From NCBI RefSeq assembly GCF_000208925.1, contig NW_001914943.1, forward strand, positions 1-57,900: 57,900 nt of DNA, in the 5' to 3' direction. Both the position numbers and the translations under genes were made by a program. Within the stretch, counting starts at the first letter, position 1, and each line of letters opens with the position of its first letter. The notes beneath the pieces were generated by a model. The model did no database searches. It saw only the letters and a list, made by a program, of their open reading frames with translations, and was not told the DNA's origin. This stretch comes from Entamoeba histolytica HM-1:IMSS (Eukaryota > Evosea > Mastigamoebida > Endamoebidae). Shown here one piece after another: positions 29,484-40,352 of the stretch.

Positions 29484-32096
29484 TCAAGCAATTGGATAAT
29501 ATGCAGCTTTGAGAATCTTTTCCATATCCTTAACCATTGGGACTCTTGGATTAGCTGGTGAACATTGATCTTCAAATGCAAGAAGTGCCATTTCTGGTAC
29601 TTTACTCATCCATGCTGCTTCATCAATATTTGCTTGCTTGAATCCAGTAATAGTCTCTGTGGCTTTCATTAATTCTTCACATGCTTTAGCAAATGCTTCA
29701 ACTCCTTCAGCTGGTGTATTACATTTAAGTCCAACCATTTGTGCAAGTTCCATATATCTTTGGTCTGCCTTATAGAAATTATATTTTGGCCACATTGCAA
29801 GCTTTCTTGGTTTTTGTCCATTATATCTAATGACATGTGGTAATAATACTGCTACACATCTACCATGTGGAAGATGGAATGCTGCTCCAACTTTATGTGC
29901 CATGGAATGGTCCATACCAAGGAATGCTGATGCAAATGCCATACCTGCAATTGTTGCAGCATTGTGCATCTTTTCTCTTGCTTCTAAATCTCCATTATAT
30001 GATTTAAGAAGATTTTCAAAGACTAATTTAACTGCTTCTCTAGCAAGTCCATCAGTATATTCATTAGCCATAACTGAAACATATGCTTCTGTTGCATGAA
30101 CCAATACATCAAGTCCAGTATCAGCAATAGCTCTCTTTGGAAGTGACATAGTAAACATTGGATCAACAATAGCAACTGATGGTGTAAGTGAATAATCAGC
30201 AAGTGGATATTTCTTACCTGTTTCATGATCTGAAATAACTGCAAATGGTGTAACTTCTGATCCAGTTCCTGATGTTGTTGGAATACAAATTAATCTAGCT
30301 TTCTTACCCATTGTTGGGAATTTAAATGCTCTCTTTCTAAGATCAATGAATTTTTGTTTCATTGCAAAGAAATCGGCTTCTGGATGTTCATAAAGTAACC
30401 ACATAATCTTAGCTGCATCCATAGCTGATCCTCCTCCAATAGCAATAATATTATCTGGTCCAAATGTATTCATAACAGCAAGTCCTTTTTGAACGGTTTG
30501 AATAGATGGATCTGGTTCTACATCAATGAAAATTTCAATTTCTACTTCATTACTTCTTCTTTTCAATACATCCATAACTCTATCTACATATCCTAATTTA
30601 TACATCATTCTATCTGAAACAATGAATATTTTACTAAGTTCCTTAAGTTCAGCAAGATATCTAATAGAATGTGGTTCAAAGAAAATCTTTGGTGGAACTC
30701 TGAACCATTGAAGGTTGTTTCTTCTATCTGCAAGTCTTTTAATATTTAATAAATTATGATATGTAACATTAGCTGATACAGAATTTCCTCCATATGATCC
30801 ACATCCAAGTGTAAATGATGGCCAAATATAGTTATAAATTGATCCAATTCCTCCTTGTGATGATGGTGTATTATGTAAAATTCTGCATGCTTTCATTGTA
30901 AGTGCATACTTTTCAACTACTGCTTTATCATTCGAATGAATAGCTGCTGAATGTCCTCTACCATTAAATTCAACCATAGCTTCAGCTTTATCAATACCAT
31001 CTTGTGTATTTTCTGCTTTAAGAATAGCAAGAACTGGTGATAATTTTTCTCTTGTTAATGGTTCATTTGGTCCAACTTCTTTACAAACTGCACAAATAAT
31101 ATTACAATCTTCTGGAACTTTAATTCCAACTTGTTCAGCAAACCATTGTGGTGACATACCTGGACATTTTGGATTAAGTCTTGCATTATTAACATCTGCT
31201 GAATATGCATTAACTCCAAACATAAACTTTTCTAATTTAGCTTTTTCTTCTTCATTAATGAAATATGCTCCAAGTGTTTTCATTTCTTCAACTACTTGAT
31301 CATAAATTTCTTTATCAATAATTGCTGCTTGTTCTGATGCACAAATCATACCATTATCAAATGATTTTGACATAACTACATCATTTGCTGCTTGTTTAAT
31401 ATTACATGTTTTTTCAATATATGTTGGTACATTTCCTGCTCCTACTCCAAGTGCTGGTTTTCCTGATGAATATGCTGCTTTAACCATAGCATTTCCTCCT
31501 GTAGCAAGAATAGTAGCAACTCCTGGATGATTCATTAATTTATTTGATGCTTCAATTCCTCCAAATTCAATCCATTGAATACAATTTTCTGGTGCTCCTG
31601 CTGAAATAGCTGCATCTCTAACAATTTTAGCTGCCATAATAGAACATTTAAGTGCTGATGGATGGAATGAAAATACAATTGGATTTCTTGTTTTAATTGA
31701 AATAAGTGACTTGAAAATAGCTGTTGATGTTGGATTAGTAACTGGTGTAACTCCACAAACAACTCCAACTGGTTCTGCAATTTCTGTAATTCCATAAAGT
31801 GGATCTACATTAATAATACCAACTGTTTTAGCATGTCTCATTTCATGTGTAACATGTTCACATGCAAATATATTTTTAGTAGCTTTATCTTCAAAAATAC
31901 CTCTTCCTGTTTCTTCAACTGCAGCTGCTGCAAGTGCACAATGTTGATCAAGTGCTGCAACTGATGCTTTCTTTACAATATAATCTATTTTTTCTTGTGT
32001 ATATTCTGGTTTAAGATATTCTTTAAGTGCAACTTGTGCTTTAGCAACAAGTTGATTAATATGTTCATCTACAGTCATAGTTTGTTGTGTTGACAT
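29484..32096 (-). CDS. ADH2: Bifunctional aldehyde/alcohol dehydrogenase (AdhE, ADH2 of Entamoeba)
   Basis: 870 aa from the ATG at 32096 (MSTQQTM...). The in-frame ATG 30 nt upstream (MFIHSNQ...) would give 880 aa, but the family length and the promoter distance support the inner start. The N-terminal CoA-dependent aldehyde dehydrogenase has its catalytic Cys in NGMICASEQ (~252). The C-terminal iron-type alcohol dehydrogenase has GGGSAMDAAK, TTSGTGSEVTPF and iron-binding His in GMDHSMAHKVGAAFHLPHGRC. It turns acetyl-CoA into acetaldehyde and then ethanol, re-oxidising NADH, and is the key fermentation enzyme of this anaerobe. It is nearly identical to E. histolytica ADH2 as I remember it. Confidence 0.95.
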   Translation of the reverse strand: MSTQQTMTVDEHINQLVAKAQVALKEYLKPEYTQEKIDYIVKKASVAALDQHCALAAAAVEETGRGIFEDKATKNIFACEHVTHEMRHAKTVGIINVDPLYGITEIAEPVGVVCGVTPVTNPTSTAIFKSLISIKTRNPIVFSFHPSALKCSIMAAKIVRDAAISAGAPENCIQWIEFGGIEASNKLMNHPGVATILATGGNAMVKAAYSSGKPALGVGAGNVPTYIEKTCNIKQAANDVVMSKSFDNGMICASEQAAIIDKEIYDQVVEEMKTLGAYFINEEEKAKLEKFMFGVNAYSADVNNARLNPKCPGMSPQWFAEQVGIKVPEDCNIICAVCKEVGPNEPLTREKLSPVLAILKAENTQDGIDKAEAMVEFNGRGHSAAIHSNDKAVVEKYALTMKACRILHNTPSSQGGIGSIYNYIWPSFTLGCGSYGGNSVSANVTYHNLLNIKRLADRRNNLQWFRVPPKIFFEPHSIRYLAELKELSKIFIVSDRMMYKLGYVDRVMDVLKRRSNEVEIEIFIDVEPDPSIQTVQKGLAVMNTFGPDNIIAIGGGSAMDAAKIMWLLYEHPEADFFAMKQKFIDLRKRAFKFPTMGKKARLICIPTTSGTGSEVTPFAVISDHETGKKYPLADYSLTPSVAIVDPMFTMSLPKRAIADTGLDVLVHATEAYVSVMANEYTDGLAREAVKLVFENLLKSYNGDLEAREKMHNAATIAGMAFASAFLGMDHSMAHKVGAAFHLPHGRCVAVLLPHVIRYNGQKPRKLAMWPKYNFYKADQRYMELAQMVGLKCNTPAEGVEAFAKACEELMKATETITGFKQANIDEAAWMSKVPEMALLAFEDQCSPANPRVPMVKDMEKILKAAYYPIA

Positions 32097-32140
32097 GTTA
32101 CTTATTTGATTTGAATGAATAAACAATACTTTTAGCTTAG

Positions 32141-32148
32141 TTTAAATA
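32141..32148 (-). promoter_or_regulatory. TATTTAAA box of the AdhE gene
   Basis: ACTATTTAAAC on the minus strand, 45 nt before the ATG at 32096, with a TTATTCATTC initiator-like stretch between. Confidence 0.65.
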
Positions 32149-32662
32149 GTCCACTATTTTTCGAATAGGAAAAAGAAAATAAGACAGGGTTGTAACTTTT
32201 CTTGAAATAGTATGTAATTATTTATGATTTTTCAAGGAACGTTTTAGAAATCGGACGAAAATTCATTTTTTTAATTTCCATTTTTTGAAAGGATGACTCT
32301 TCCTTATCTGTCATGAAACGTGGCAGGGTTGTTCTTCTTATTGTTTTTATAAAATATTTTATTCCTATGTTTTCTTTTTATTTCAACTTCTTATCTACCT
32401 TTTCGAGAATTTGAGATTTTTCATCTTGTTATAATTTGAGATATATAACATTTTTCTTTTTTTTTAATAAAACAAAATTTCTATTAAATTATTTTATAAA
32501 ACTTAAATTAATGAAACAAAAAATTCTTAAAAATTTATCAGAATAAAATGGATTATAAAAAGAATAGTATCTGAAGCAGATAATGTTAATAACAAATGAA
32601 TGAATAAATATAGTAAAAATATAGTAAAAATAAATTATAATCATAATACTTAAACAAGTGTA

Positions 32663-34342
32663 ATGAATTGGAACAATTTTGAATTGCCACATGAACCATC
32701 AATTGATTTAGCAGACCAAGCTCTATTATTTGATCCTTGTCTTAATAGATATAAAAAGAAAAAAGGGTATTATGCCACAGGAGTACCTGTTGTAATGAAA
32801 GAAGGAGATATATATGAAGTGCCAAATCAATTTGGAGTTCAAGAATTAGCTAATTCTATTCCGTATTATACATCTCGAGTATTAGCAGAAAACCATACTA
32901 TTGACCAAACGCATAATTATTTTAATTTAATGCAAATGATTAATGTAAAAAATAAAAAATATTTTCTTTATCCTCATAAAGAAGGAGAAGTAGAGTTTTG
33001 TTTATTTAATGGAGAGATTACTCCAAAAGGACGTATTGTTTGTGGAGGTATTATCAGAAAAATTGCTATTATTAAAGAAACACTATGGAAAAACCCATCA
33101 ACGCATATTACACCACCTCCAATATTTTGTATTGCTAATGAAAGTAATATATTTATATATGTTATGGAAGATGAAAATCCAGTAAGAATAAATGAATTTC
33201 ATATTAATGATAAAATTGATGATATTCAAATAATTTGTACTGATGATATTTATTTAATTATTGCTGTAAATAATAAAATTTATTTCATTTCAATAAATAC
33301 AAAAGAAGATAATGAGTATATAATTCCATATAGGGAAGGAGATGATGGAGAGGCAAGAATTACCTTCAGTTTATTTCCTAAATTAATTATTTGTCGAGGT
33401 TTTGGTATGTACATATTAAATATATTAACAAAAGAAGTTGAAATAAAATATGGATTTTCTGATAAGGTTTTTGCTTTAACAAGTCATCTATCTTTTCCAT
33501 TTCATGTTATTATTATAACTGAAACATCACTTTTTATTATGGATACAAGGACATTTACTGGTGTTGCGTCTCATCTACATGTAATTCCAAAACAACACTT
33601 ATACTATGATGTAGAATGTTTTTTATATGAAAATAAATTAACATGTATTATTCCAACGGAGCGTTATTGTATAATAGTTCCATTTGAATTTAATCTTGAA
33701 AAGTTACAATTTGATACTGAATATGCTTCTTGTCTTGTTAAACTTCCATTAATACTCCCATTTATTAAAAAAAAAATGCATTATAGGATTCTTGGACTTA
33801 ATGCAATTCCTCATGAAAATGAACTTATAATGATACTCATTGATACTGAAAGAAGAATTACAGCTCAAAAATTTATTTATGGAGAATATAATGAAGATAT
33901 TCAAAAATATTCTGTTATTCTTTCTGAAAAACACACAGTAGAAAGACCTATACCATCGTTTAGAAGAAAGATAGATATGTACCGTGAATTTTTGGATAAC
34001 CAATTATCTAAAGAACCAGTTGTTAGAAAAAAGATAAAACAAGAAGAATCTAAAACTAAAAAAGTTGAAGTTAAAAACACTAAAGTAAAAGACTATGACC
34101 ACAAACATTCAGAGAATTTCTTTTATAATTATGCATTAAAAAAATATGCACAAAGAGATAAAGAAGAAATGGAACTTAGAAGAAAAGAATTACATAAAAG
34201 AGTTGAAAGTAAAAAACCAAAAGTTATAAAAGAATCTAAAGCAAAGAAACCTCAAATTAAGTTACCTAAAGAAAGGAAAAAGAGGGAAGGAAGTGAAATA
34301 GCATCACTTAATGTTAATGCTCTTAGACGCCATAAACGTTGA
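32663..34342 (+). CDS. Uncharacterised protein: beta-rich, propeller-like body with long basic tail
   Basis: 559 aa, not recognised. Residues ~80-400 alternate short hydrophobic strands and turns (IFCIANESNIFIYVM, IYLIIAVNNKIYFISI, LIICRGFGMYILNI), suggesting a WD40-like propeller without clear WD dipeptides. Residues ~435-559 are Lys/Arg-rich (KKIKQEESKTKK, KKPKVIKESKAKKP, KERKKREG) and end LRRHKR, suggesting nucleic-acid binding or nuclear/nucleolar location. A Pol I factor of the Rrn6/TAF1C kind has this layout, but I see no motif that proves it. The RRM gene follows on the same strand. Confidence 0.5.
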   Translation: MNWNNFELPHEPSIDLADQALLFDPCLNRYKKKKGYYATGVPVVMKEGDIYEVPNQFGVQELANSIPYYTSRVLAENHTIDQTHNYFNLMQMINVKNKKYFLYPHKEGEVEFCLFNGEITPKGRIVCGGIIRKIAIIKETLWKNPSTHITPPPIFCIANESNIFIYVMEDENPVRINEFHINDKIDDIQIICTDDIYLIIAVNNKIYFISINTKEDNEYIIPYREGDDGEARITFSLFPKLIICRGFGMYILNILTKEVEIKYGFSDKVFALTSHLSFPFHVIIITETSLFIMDTRTFTGVASHLHVIPKQHLYYDVECFLYENKLTCIIPTERYCIIVPFEFNLEKLQFDTEYASCLVKLPLILPFIKKKMHYRILGLNAIPHENELIMILIDTERRITAQKFIYGEYNEDIQKYSVILSEKHTVERPIPSFRRKIDMYREFLDNQLSKEPVVRKKIKQEESKTKKVEVKNTKVKDYDHKHSENFFYNYALKKYAQRDKEEMELRRKELHKRVESKKPKVIKESKAKKPQIKLPKERKKREGSEIASLNVNALRRHKR

Positions 34343-34492
34343 TAAATTGTTATTGAAATTAAGTTATTAATTTAATAACATTATTATTAACAAAATAGGT
34401 TTTGTGAAAAAACAAAATAATTTATATAGTTTTTTAATTGTTAAATTATAATAAATGATGAAATTATAAAAAAAATAACTTATAATTCATTT

Positions 34493-35203
34493 ATGTCACG
34501 AGAAGAAGAAAATACAACTCTCTATGTAGTGGGAGTTCCTGAGTGTGCAGATGAAACAAGAATTAGAGAAGAGTTTGGAAAATATGGAAAAGTTGAAATA
34601 GTTACTATCTTAGCAAAAAGAGATCAGTATAAAACACACACAGTCTTTGTTAAGTATTCTACTTTTGAAGAAGCAAAACGCGCAAAAAATCAGTTAAATT
34701 GCACTAATCCATTTGATAATGGACCAACGATGTCTGTTAAAATTGCAGATAAAGACCATAAAAGAAAGGCTAGGGACGATGAAAGAAGGAGAAGTGAAAG
34801 AGATAGAGAATGGGAGAGAGAGAGAAGAAGAGGTGGAATTAAAGGTATAGATAGGAGAGGTAATATTTTTTCTAAGCGAGAAAGTAGTAGGTTTGATAAT
34901 AGGCGTGGCGAATATAATGGATATGATAAATTTCTCGAAGAAAAAGAACGAAGGTATGCGCCATATCAATATAATTCTGTTCTTCCTTCATATAATAGCT
35001 ATTCAATGTCATCACAATATCATCCATATACTCCAATTGCAAGTGGAATTGTTCCTCAACCAAAAAATTATGGAGGAGAATATACATCAACATATGTCCC
35101 AAGCGTTTCATATCAACCTCAAACAATTTATCAACCACCTCAAACAAGTCAAGGTAATTTAACACAACCAACACAATACAATTATAACCCTTATAAAAAA
35201 TGA
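34493..35203 (+). CDS. RNA-binding protein with one RRM and Arg-rich region
   Basis: 236 aa. Residues ~8-85 form an RRM: RNP2 TLYVVGVP, then ADETRIREEFGKYGKVEIVTI, and RNP1-like HTVFVKYSTFEEAKRAKNQL. Residues ~90-125 are Arg/Glu/Asp-rich (RRRSERDREWERERRRGG), as in splicing-related RNA-binding proteins. The C-terminus (150-236) is rich in Tyr, Gln, Pro and Ser and is probably disordered. It is likely a nuclear mRNA-processing or splicing factor; the exact orthologue is not clear. Confidence 0.75.
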   Translation: MSREEENTTLYVVGVPECADETRIREEFGKYGKVEIVTILAKRDQYKTHTVFVKYSTFEEAKRAKNQLNCTNPFDNGPTMSVKIADKDHKRKARDDERRRSERDREWERERRRGGIKGIDRRGNIFSKRESSRFDNRRGEYNGYDKFLEEKERRYAPYQYNSVLPSYNSYSMSSQYHPYTPIASGIVPQPKNYGGEYTSTYVPSVSYQPQTIYQPPQTSQGNLTQPTQYNYNPYKK

Positions 35204-35348
35204 TAAATAACAAAATGAAATAATGAAGTTAATAAAGAAATAAAATTGAACTCATAGTCTTTGATAATAATTTAAAAGATAATTTACTTATTTCTATTTG
35301 TTCCAGATAATTAATAACCTTAAATAACCTTCTATCTAAAAAAGGATA

Positions 35349-36050
35349 TTAAATTAAATTCTTATAAATACAAGAAGAATTAGAATTTTCATATTTGTAA
35401 GACGAATAAATAAATTGCTTAAATAATGGTTCAATTGAAGAAAACAAACATATAGAAGAATATAATAAATTCGTTATTTCTTTATCAAAATGATAAAGAG
35501 TTAACCCATCTTTTTGCATTCTATTTTGTATTTTACTATAAATTCTTTTTCCAAATTCATTACTTTGAATTAAGTTAATAACACCATTTCCAATTGCAAT
35601 TGATTCAATTCGTTTCATTTGAATATAATCTTCTTTAGTACCTTTTCTTGTACTTCTCTCCTTTAAGAATATATTATTTTGTTTTAATAACAAAATCATT
35701 AAATTATTTGTCATTGTATCTAAATATGTTTTTTTTTCTTTAGATGACTTATCTTTCAAATCTTCTTGTTCTACATCCCAAATTACTTGTTGTCCTCGAC
35801 TAATTTTTGAAATAGGAAAATATTGCATTGTTGTAGTACTTCGTTTATGTGGCTTATTTAATACAATATCAAATCCAATATTATTTAATACTGCAACTAG
35901 AAACATTTGTTGAATTACAACTCTATTTTGTGATTCTCTTTTTGCTACAAGTTGTTCTTTTTTTACTACCTCATCACTATTATCTAATATGACATAAGAA
36001 CCATCTTCATCTATTGTTAGTGGTATTTTAATAAAAGGACTATGAATCAT
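35349..36050 (-). CDS. Hypothetical protein
   Basis: 233 aa, not recognised. It has no signal peptide or membrane segment. The sequence is helical with a charged middle (EDLKDKSSKEKKTYLDTMTN) and a Cys/Tyr/Ser-rich end (YKYENSNSSCIYKNLI). An intact frame with normal codon use for this genome supports a real gene. It is probably lineage-specific. Confidence 0.55.
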   Translation of the reverse strand: MIHSPFIKIPLTIDEDGSYVILDNSDEVVKKEQLVAKRESQNRVVIQQMFLVAVLNNIGFDIVLNKPHKRSTTTMQYFPISKISRGQQVIWDVEQEDLKDKSSKEKKTYLDTMTNNLMILLLKQNNIFLKERSTRKGTKEDYIQMKRIESIAIGNGVINLIQSNEFGKRIYSKIQNRMQKDGLTLYHFDKEITNLLYSSICLFSSIEPLFKQFIYSSYKYENSNSSCIYKNLI

Positions 36051-37830
36051 ATTTCTTAGTAAATTTAGTTCTCAACATCAACAACATAAGTAACCACGTA
36101 ATTATTATTTTGTATTGTAGAATTGTTAATTAAAAAGTCATAAAGATTTTATTTTTATTCCTTTTATGTTTGCTGAATTAAAAATCTCCACTTCTAAAAC
36201 TTCAACAATTTCGAATTATCGAAAGTATAAATATGGAATTAAGGATAGTAATTATTTATGAACCAAATATAATATTAATTCAATAGTATGTTTTTGTCTC
36301 GAATGAAAATCTTTATTCACTCATCACCAAAAATATAAAATATAATACTGATATTAGTTTATATAATATTTTCAAAAATAGAAATGAGGGAAATGACCCA
36401 ATTACTTGGTGTCATTAATCATCGAAATTAATGGTTATTGTAAAAGTATTTTAACCTTATTATTTCTTTTTTTGTAATCTTCTTATTTGATACAGTTTAC
36501 ACTCCACTCTAGGACTTTTTACTATTACTTGTTTGTTTATTTTATTTCTTTCTTTAATGAATTAGATAATTCTATTTTCATAGTTTTTTTTTTACATTTT
36601 TTTCTGTATAAATTCTATCTTTTTAAGTAATTGCACTTAAGAACATAAAACTATTTGACTTTTCTTCAAATAAAATATGTTACTAAATGAGTATGTACAG
36701 AATTATCTTCGATAATCTTATTAGTATGTAATAATATTTTATTGATTATTAATCTCAGTTATTAGTCCCAATATATTAATTTTGAAAATAATTATTTAAC
36801 TTGCATGACAGAATATTATTGTCAATACTATTGAATTGACATAATTAACAAATTCCTTTAAACTATATATAAAACCAATAATTTATTAATTCTTGATACT
36901 ATTCAATAACCAAGACGTTTTTCTTATGCTCTTTATTATCATATAATATGATAAAAATGTTGTTTAATGAAAATAAATGATGCTAATTGTCAAAATAGAA
37001 TTGAAATATAGAGTCACCATACAGATAATTTAGCATCATTTTAACTACACAAATGAACAAATGTCTAAATAGTTTTAGCATATTTGAAATAATAAATTAA
37101 TTCTTTGGCACTTATTTTTAACAAGTAAAAACATTACAACAATTCATTTGAGTAGTTGCTTAAAATAATACCATTGAAGTAAATATCTGTACTGATTAAA
37201 ACATAAACAATGAATTAAACTGATTAAGTAAAAGATAATATAAATACATCAAACCCAATAATTAATAAGAAGTGAACGTTACTTTAGCCATGAACCAATA
37301 CATATTCATAAATACAATAAAAAATATAAAAGTATAAAACAAAGAGAATAACTTTAACAATAATTGTTATAAAAAAAACACGAATATAGAATGAATAAAA
37401 AGAGTAGGGTAAAAGAAAATAAAAGAATCAAAATAATTATCAAAGTCCAAATAATAAAGTAACCCAAAATTTTAAAAATAAATACCAAATAAAGCATAAA
37501 CTATTAAATTATTTGTAAAAAAGAATATAAATAACTTAACTAAAAAAACAACAAAAATAAAATTGGACTAACAGAAGTTAATAAACGATTATAACAAAAT
37601 AGTGATTATAACCAAACAATAAGCTAATTACATCATAAATTTGCTGAACTTAAACAACAAAAACTTTAATTGATTCATTTTGTTGTATTAAATTAAAAAA
37701 TGATTAAACAAAAATGAATACTTCAAATTAACTAACAAAAAAAATTTGATAAAAGTACAACAGCAAAAAAAAATTAGTGAAAAATTAATTGAATAAGCAA
37801 CAGTGCTAAATTAACTCAGTATGTATTACC
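36051..37830. other. Intergenic spacer, 1.8 kb
   Basis: AT-rich, becoming strongly A-rich from ~37300. No gene, RNA or clear repeat is seen. Confidence 0.45.
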
Positions 37831-38745
37831 TTATTTCTTAGCGATCTTTTTGGCAGCAGGCTTTGGAGCAGCTTTCTTAACTACCTTCTTAGCAACAGCC
37901 TTTTTAACTGGTTTCTTAACTACTTTCTTTGGAGTAACTTTAACAGCTTTTTTAATTTGTTTAAGTTGTGACTTAACAATATTTTGTGCAACTTTATCAG
38001 CAGCTTCAACTGATGGTTGTGCAGCAACTTTCATCATAAGTTTATCAACAATTTGTTCAATGGCAGTTTTAGCAACAGTCTCAACATTATTTCTAGCAAC
38101 ACCATTTTCAACAGCAGCTGAAATGGCTTTAACAATCTTTGAATGAACTTTAGTGTAAGCAGCTTCAGCTTTTTTAGCAACAAAGGCTTGAACCTTAGCA
38201 GCATCATTGTTGAACTTTTTAGCGGCTTTAGCAACATTAGATTGTGCAGCAATTTTAGCAGCAAGTGTAGCATATTTGTTTGCAAGTTGTGAAGTAACTT
38301 TCTTAATAGTAGCTTGTGTTTTTAATCTTTCATCAACAAAGTTTCCTTCATCTTCAAGTCCAACATGTCTTTCAATCTTATTACTTCTAGCAATGCTATC
38401 TCTGAATGGAGCAGTAATTTTATCAGTTTCCTTTCTAATATCTCTCAACATATTAACTTTATGAATTCTAACTGAATGAAGTTTCTTTTGAATAGCCTCA
38501 ATTTCAAGTTCAAGTCTTGCTCTATCTTCAGCAACGGTAGCATATTTAAGATCTCTATAAAGGTAATAGAGTGAATCATTAAGATTTCTCTCTTGTTGTT
38601 CATCAGCTCTTATTTTATTATGAATAGCCTTAGTTTGGGCAGTAATAGTATTAATTCTATTTTGAATTACACAACTTCTTTTAAATGGAGAGTATATATC
38701 TTCAGCAGTAGCAAGTGCAATGAAGAGGAGAATAAATGCGTTCAT
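37831..38745 (-). CDS. Secreted Ala/Lys-rich coiled-coil protein with histone H1-like tail
   Basis: 304 aa. It has a signal peptide (MNAFILLFIALATA). A helical, charged region follows (~20-145; DRARLELEIEAIQKKL is coiled-coil-like), then an Ala-rich helical part (~145-260). The tail at 262-304 consists of KK/VKK/PKK/AKK repeats, as in histone H1. Codon use is more biased (GC-richer third positions such as CTT/GCA) than its neighbours, suggesting strong expression. An H1-like tail behind a signal peptide is odd. Candidates are a surface or granule protein binding polyanions, like the lysine-rich KERP proteins. I do not claim orthology. Confidence 0.65.
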   Translation of the reverse strand: MNAFILLFIALATAEDIYSPFKRSCVIQNRINTITAQTKAIHNKIRADEQQERNLNDSLYYLYRDLKYATVAEDRARLELEIEAIQKKLHSVRIHKVNMLRDIRKETDKITAPFRDSIARSNKIERHVGLEDEGNFVDERLKTQATIKKVTSQLANKYATLAAKIAAQSNVAKAAKKFNNDAAKVQAFVAKKAEAAYTKVHSKIVKAISAAVENGVARNNVETVAKTAIEQIVDKLMMKVAAQPSVEAADKVAQNIVKSQLKQIKKAVKVTPKKVVKKPVKKAVAKKVVKKAAPKPAAKKIAKK

Positions 38746-39737
38746 GAAATTATAATTTTCAGTTATTAGTTCTTTCTTAAATACCTACTTATCTTATTAT
38801 TTTTTTTTTTTAACATTTATCTTTTTTTTATTTTTATTTTTTATTTTTCTTTTTTAGTTTCCTTTCTTTCCTGATTTTTTACTTCTTACTATCCTTCTTT
38901 TTCTTTTGATTTTTGATTCTTATTATTTCATATCCTTTTTTATTCTCTTTTTAAGTTCTGTATATATTTCCTCTTTTTTCACCTATTTCTTCAGGATTGA
39001 TTTTTAATTTTTCCTTGACTTCTTTTCGTTCTAATGTTGATTTTTAATTAAAACCTTTCGAAACTCTTCTTCCCTGATAACTTTTTATCTTAACATTTTT
39101 CTTTTTACCATTATTGTAAGACTCACTATTATTGTGTTTTATATAACGCAAAAACACTACCAAGTGTTTTTTTGATTTGAAACCACAAAAATAAAGTGAT
39201 ATAAACTCATTTATAATAAAATGATAAAAACTTCTATTCGTTTTTATTTTCCTCTTAGAGTCATTGTTTAATCAAGTTTTTAATTTTCTTTTAAGTTAGC
39301 TTAATTCATGAAAAAATAAAATAATTATTTTTTATTATTTTACCTTATCTTTAATTTGTCTTATCTTAATTATTTGATGACGAAATATTGTTTGAAATAG
39401 TTGTTAGTATCATCTTAACTACTACTATTTCAGTAATTTTTATTTACTCAATACCTTGAATTAATTAAGAATTTTTGTTTCATAATTTCTAATTTTATAT
39501 TGACTAAATCCAAAATACTATTTTAAATTAATCATCAAAATGAATAAAATATTTTGTTATTAGAGATTTAATGTAAAACACATTTTTTGTGAATTATGAT
39601 TGAATACATGAATATTATAAAAAAAATATTTTAAAACAGATATGTTCATATGCAGTTTATTTACTTCTCTTTGTAAGAAAAGAAACCATTAAATCAAAAT
39701 AGAATAAACACTAACCACCATACTCAATTGGACAATC
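38746..39737. other. Intergenic spacer, 1 kb, with a T-rich tract and one hairpin
   Basis: 38800-39060 is T/C-rich on the plus strand, hence a purine-rich tract upstream of the secreted Lys-rich gene. Apart from the hairpin at 39150-39171 I see no feature. Confidence 0.45.
39150..39171. other. Perfect 9-bp hairpin in the spacer
   Basis: AAAAACACT, loop ACCA, AGTGTTTTT. It lies ~400 bp upstream of the secreted Lys-rich gene and ~570 bp beyond the RPS16 stop. Its function is unknown. Confidence 0.4.
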
Positions 39738-40214
39738 TCATCTGTATGATTTTTGGTATTTAGCACGAGCTCCTGGTCCTCCGAATTTCTTAGCTTCACA
39801 TCTTCTTGGATCAGCAACAAGGAGAGTTCTATCATATTCAAGGAATTTTGCTTTAAGTTCATTCTTTGTAGTTTCATCAACAAACTTTTGGTTGTATGCA
39901 ATAAGAGCTTTAGCAATGGCTTGTCTAATGGCATATGCTTGTGCAACTTGTCCACCACCAGTGACTCTAATCTTAAGGTCTAATTTAGCGTAGTTTTCTT
40001 TTCCAACAATGAATAATGGTTCAAATACTTTAATTCTTAATACTGGTGGGTTGATGAGATCGAGTGGAACACCATTAACTCTAATCATACCTTTTCCTTC
40101 TTTGCAAAGACAAACAGCAATGGCAGTCTTTTTCTTTCCGAAAACTTGAACACTCTTAAGAGCCTCAGTATGTTTCTTTTGAGTTTTACCAGTGGCTTTA
40201 ACAGTTGCTGACAT
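39738..40214 (-). CDS. RPS16: Small ribosomal subunit protein uS9 (RPS16)
   Basis: 158 aa from the ATG at 40214 ([10 protein letters not shown]...). The codon before it is TTG and not a start. Landmarks of uS9 are [82 protein letters not shown]. The last residues, KSYR, reach the P-site tRNA anticodon loop in all ribosomes. Length is about normal (eukaryotic RPS16 ~145). It is divergently transcribed from the phosphoesterase gene (138 bp). Confidence 0.95.
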
Positions 40215-40352
40215 CAATATAAAAATGGGTTAGTTCTGGTAAAGGGTTTCTTTTTTTCTTTTTTTCTAATATTTTTATAATTTTTTATTATAATTTAATG
40301 CTTTCATTCTTGTATTTTCTTCTGATACATTATTTTCTTATATCTTCATTTG

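Noticed and set aside
31535..31795. Minus-strand frame inside AdhE (Leu/Gln-rich)
   Set aside because: Frame-shifted reading of the AdhE gene in Leu/Gln codons.
32097..32126. Longer N-terminus for AdhE from an upstream in-frame ATG
   Set aside because: The family protein starts MSTQQTM at 870 aa, and the TATTTAAA box is 45 nt from the inner ATG, so the outer ATG would leave too short a leader.
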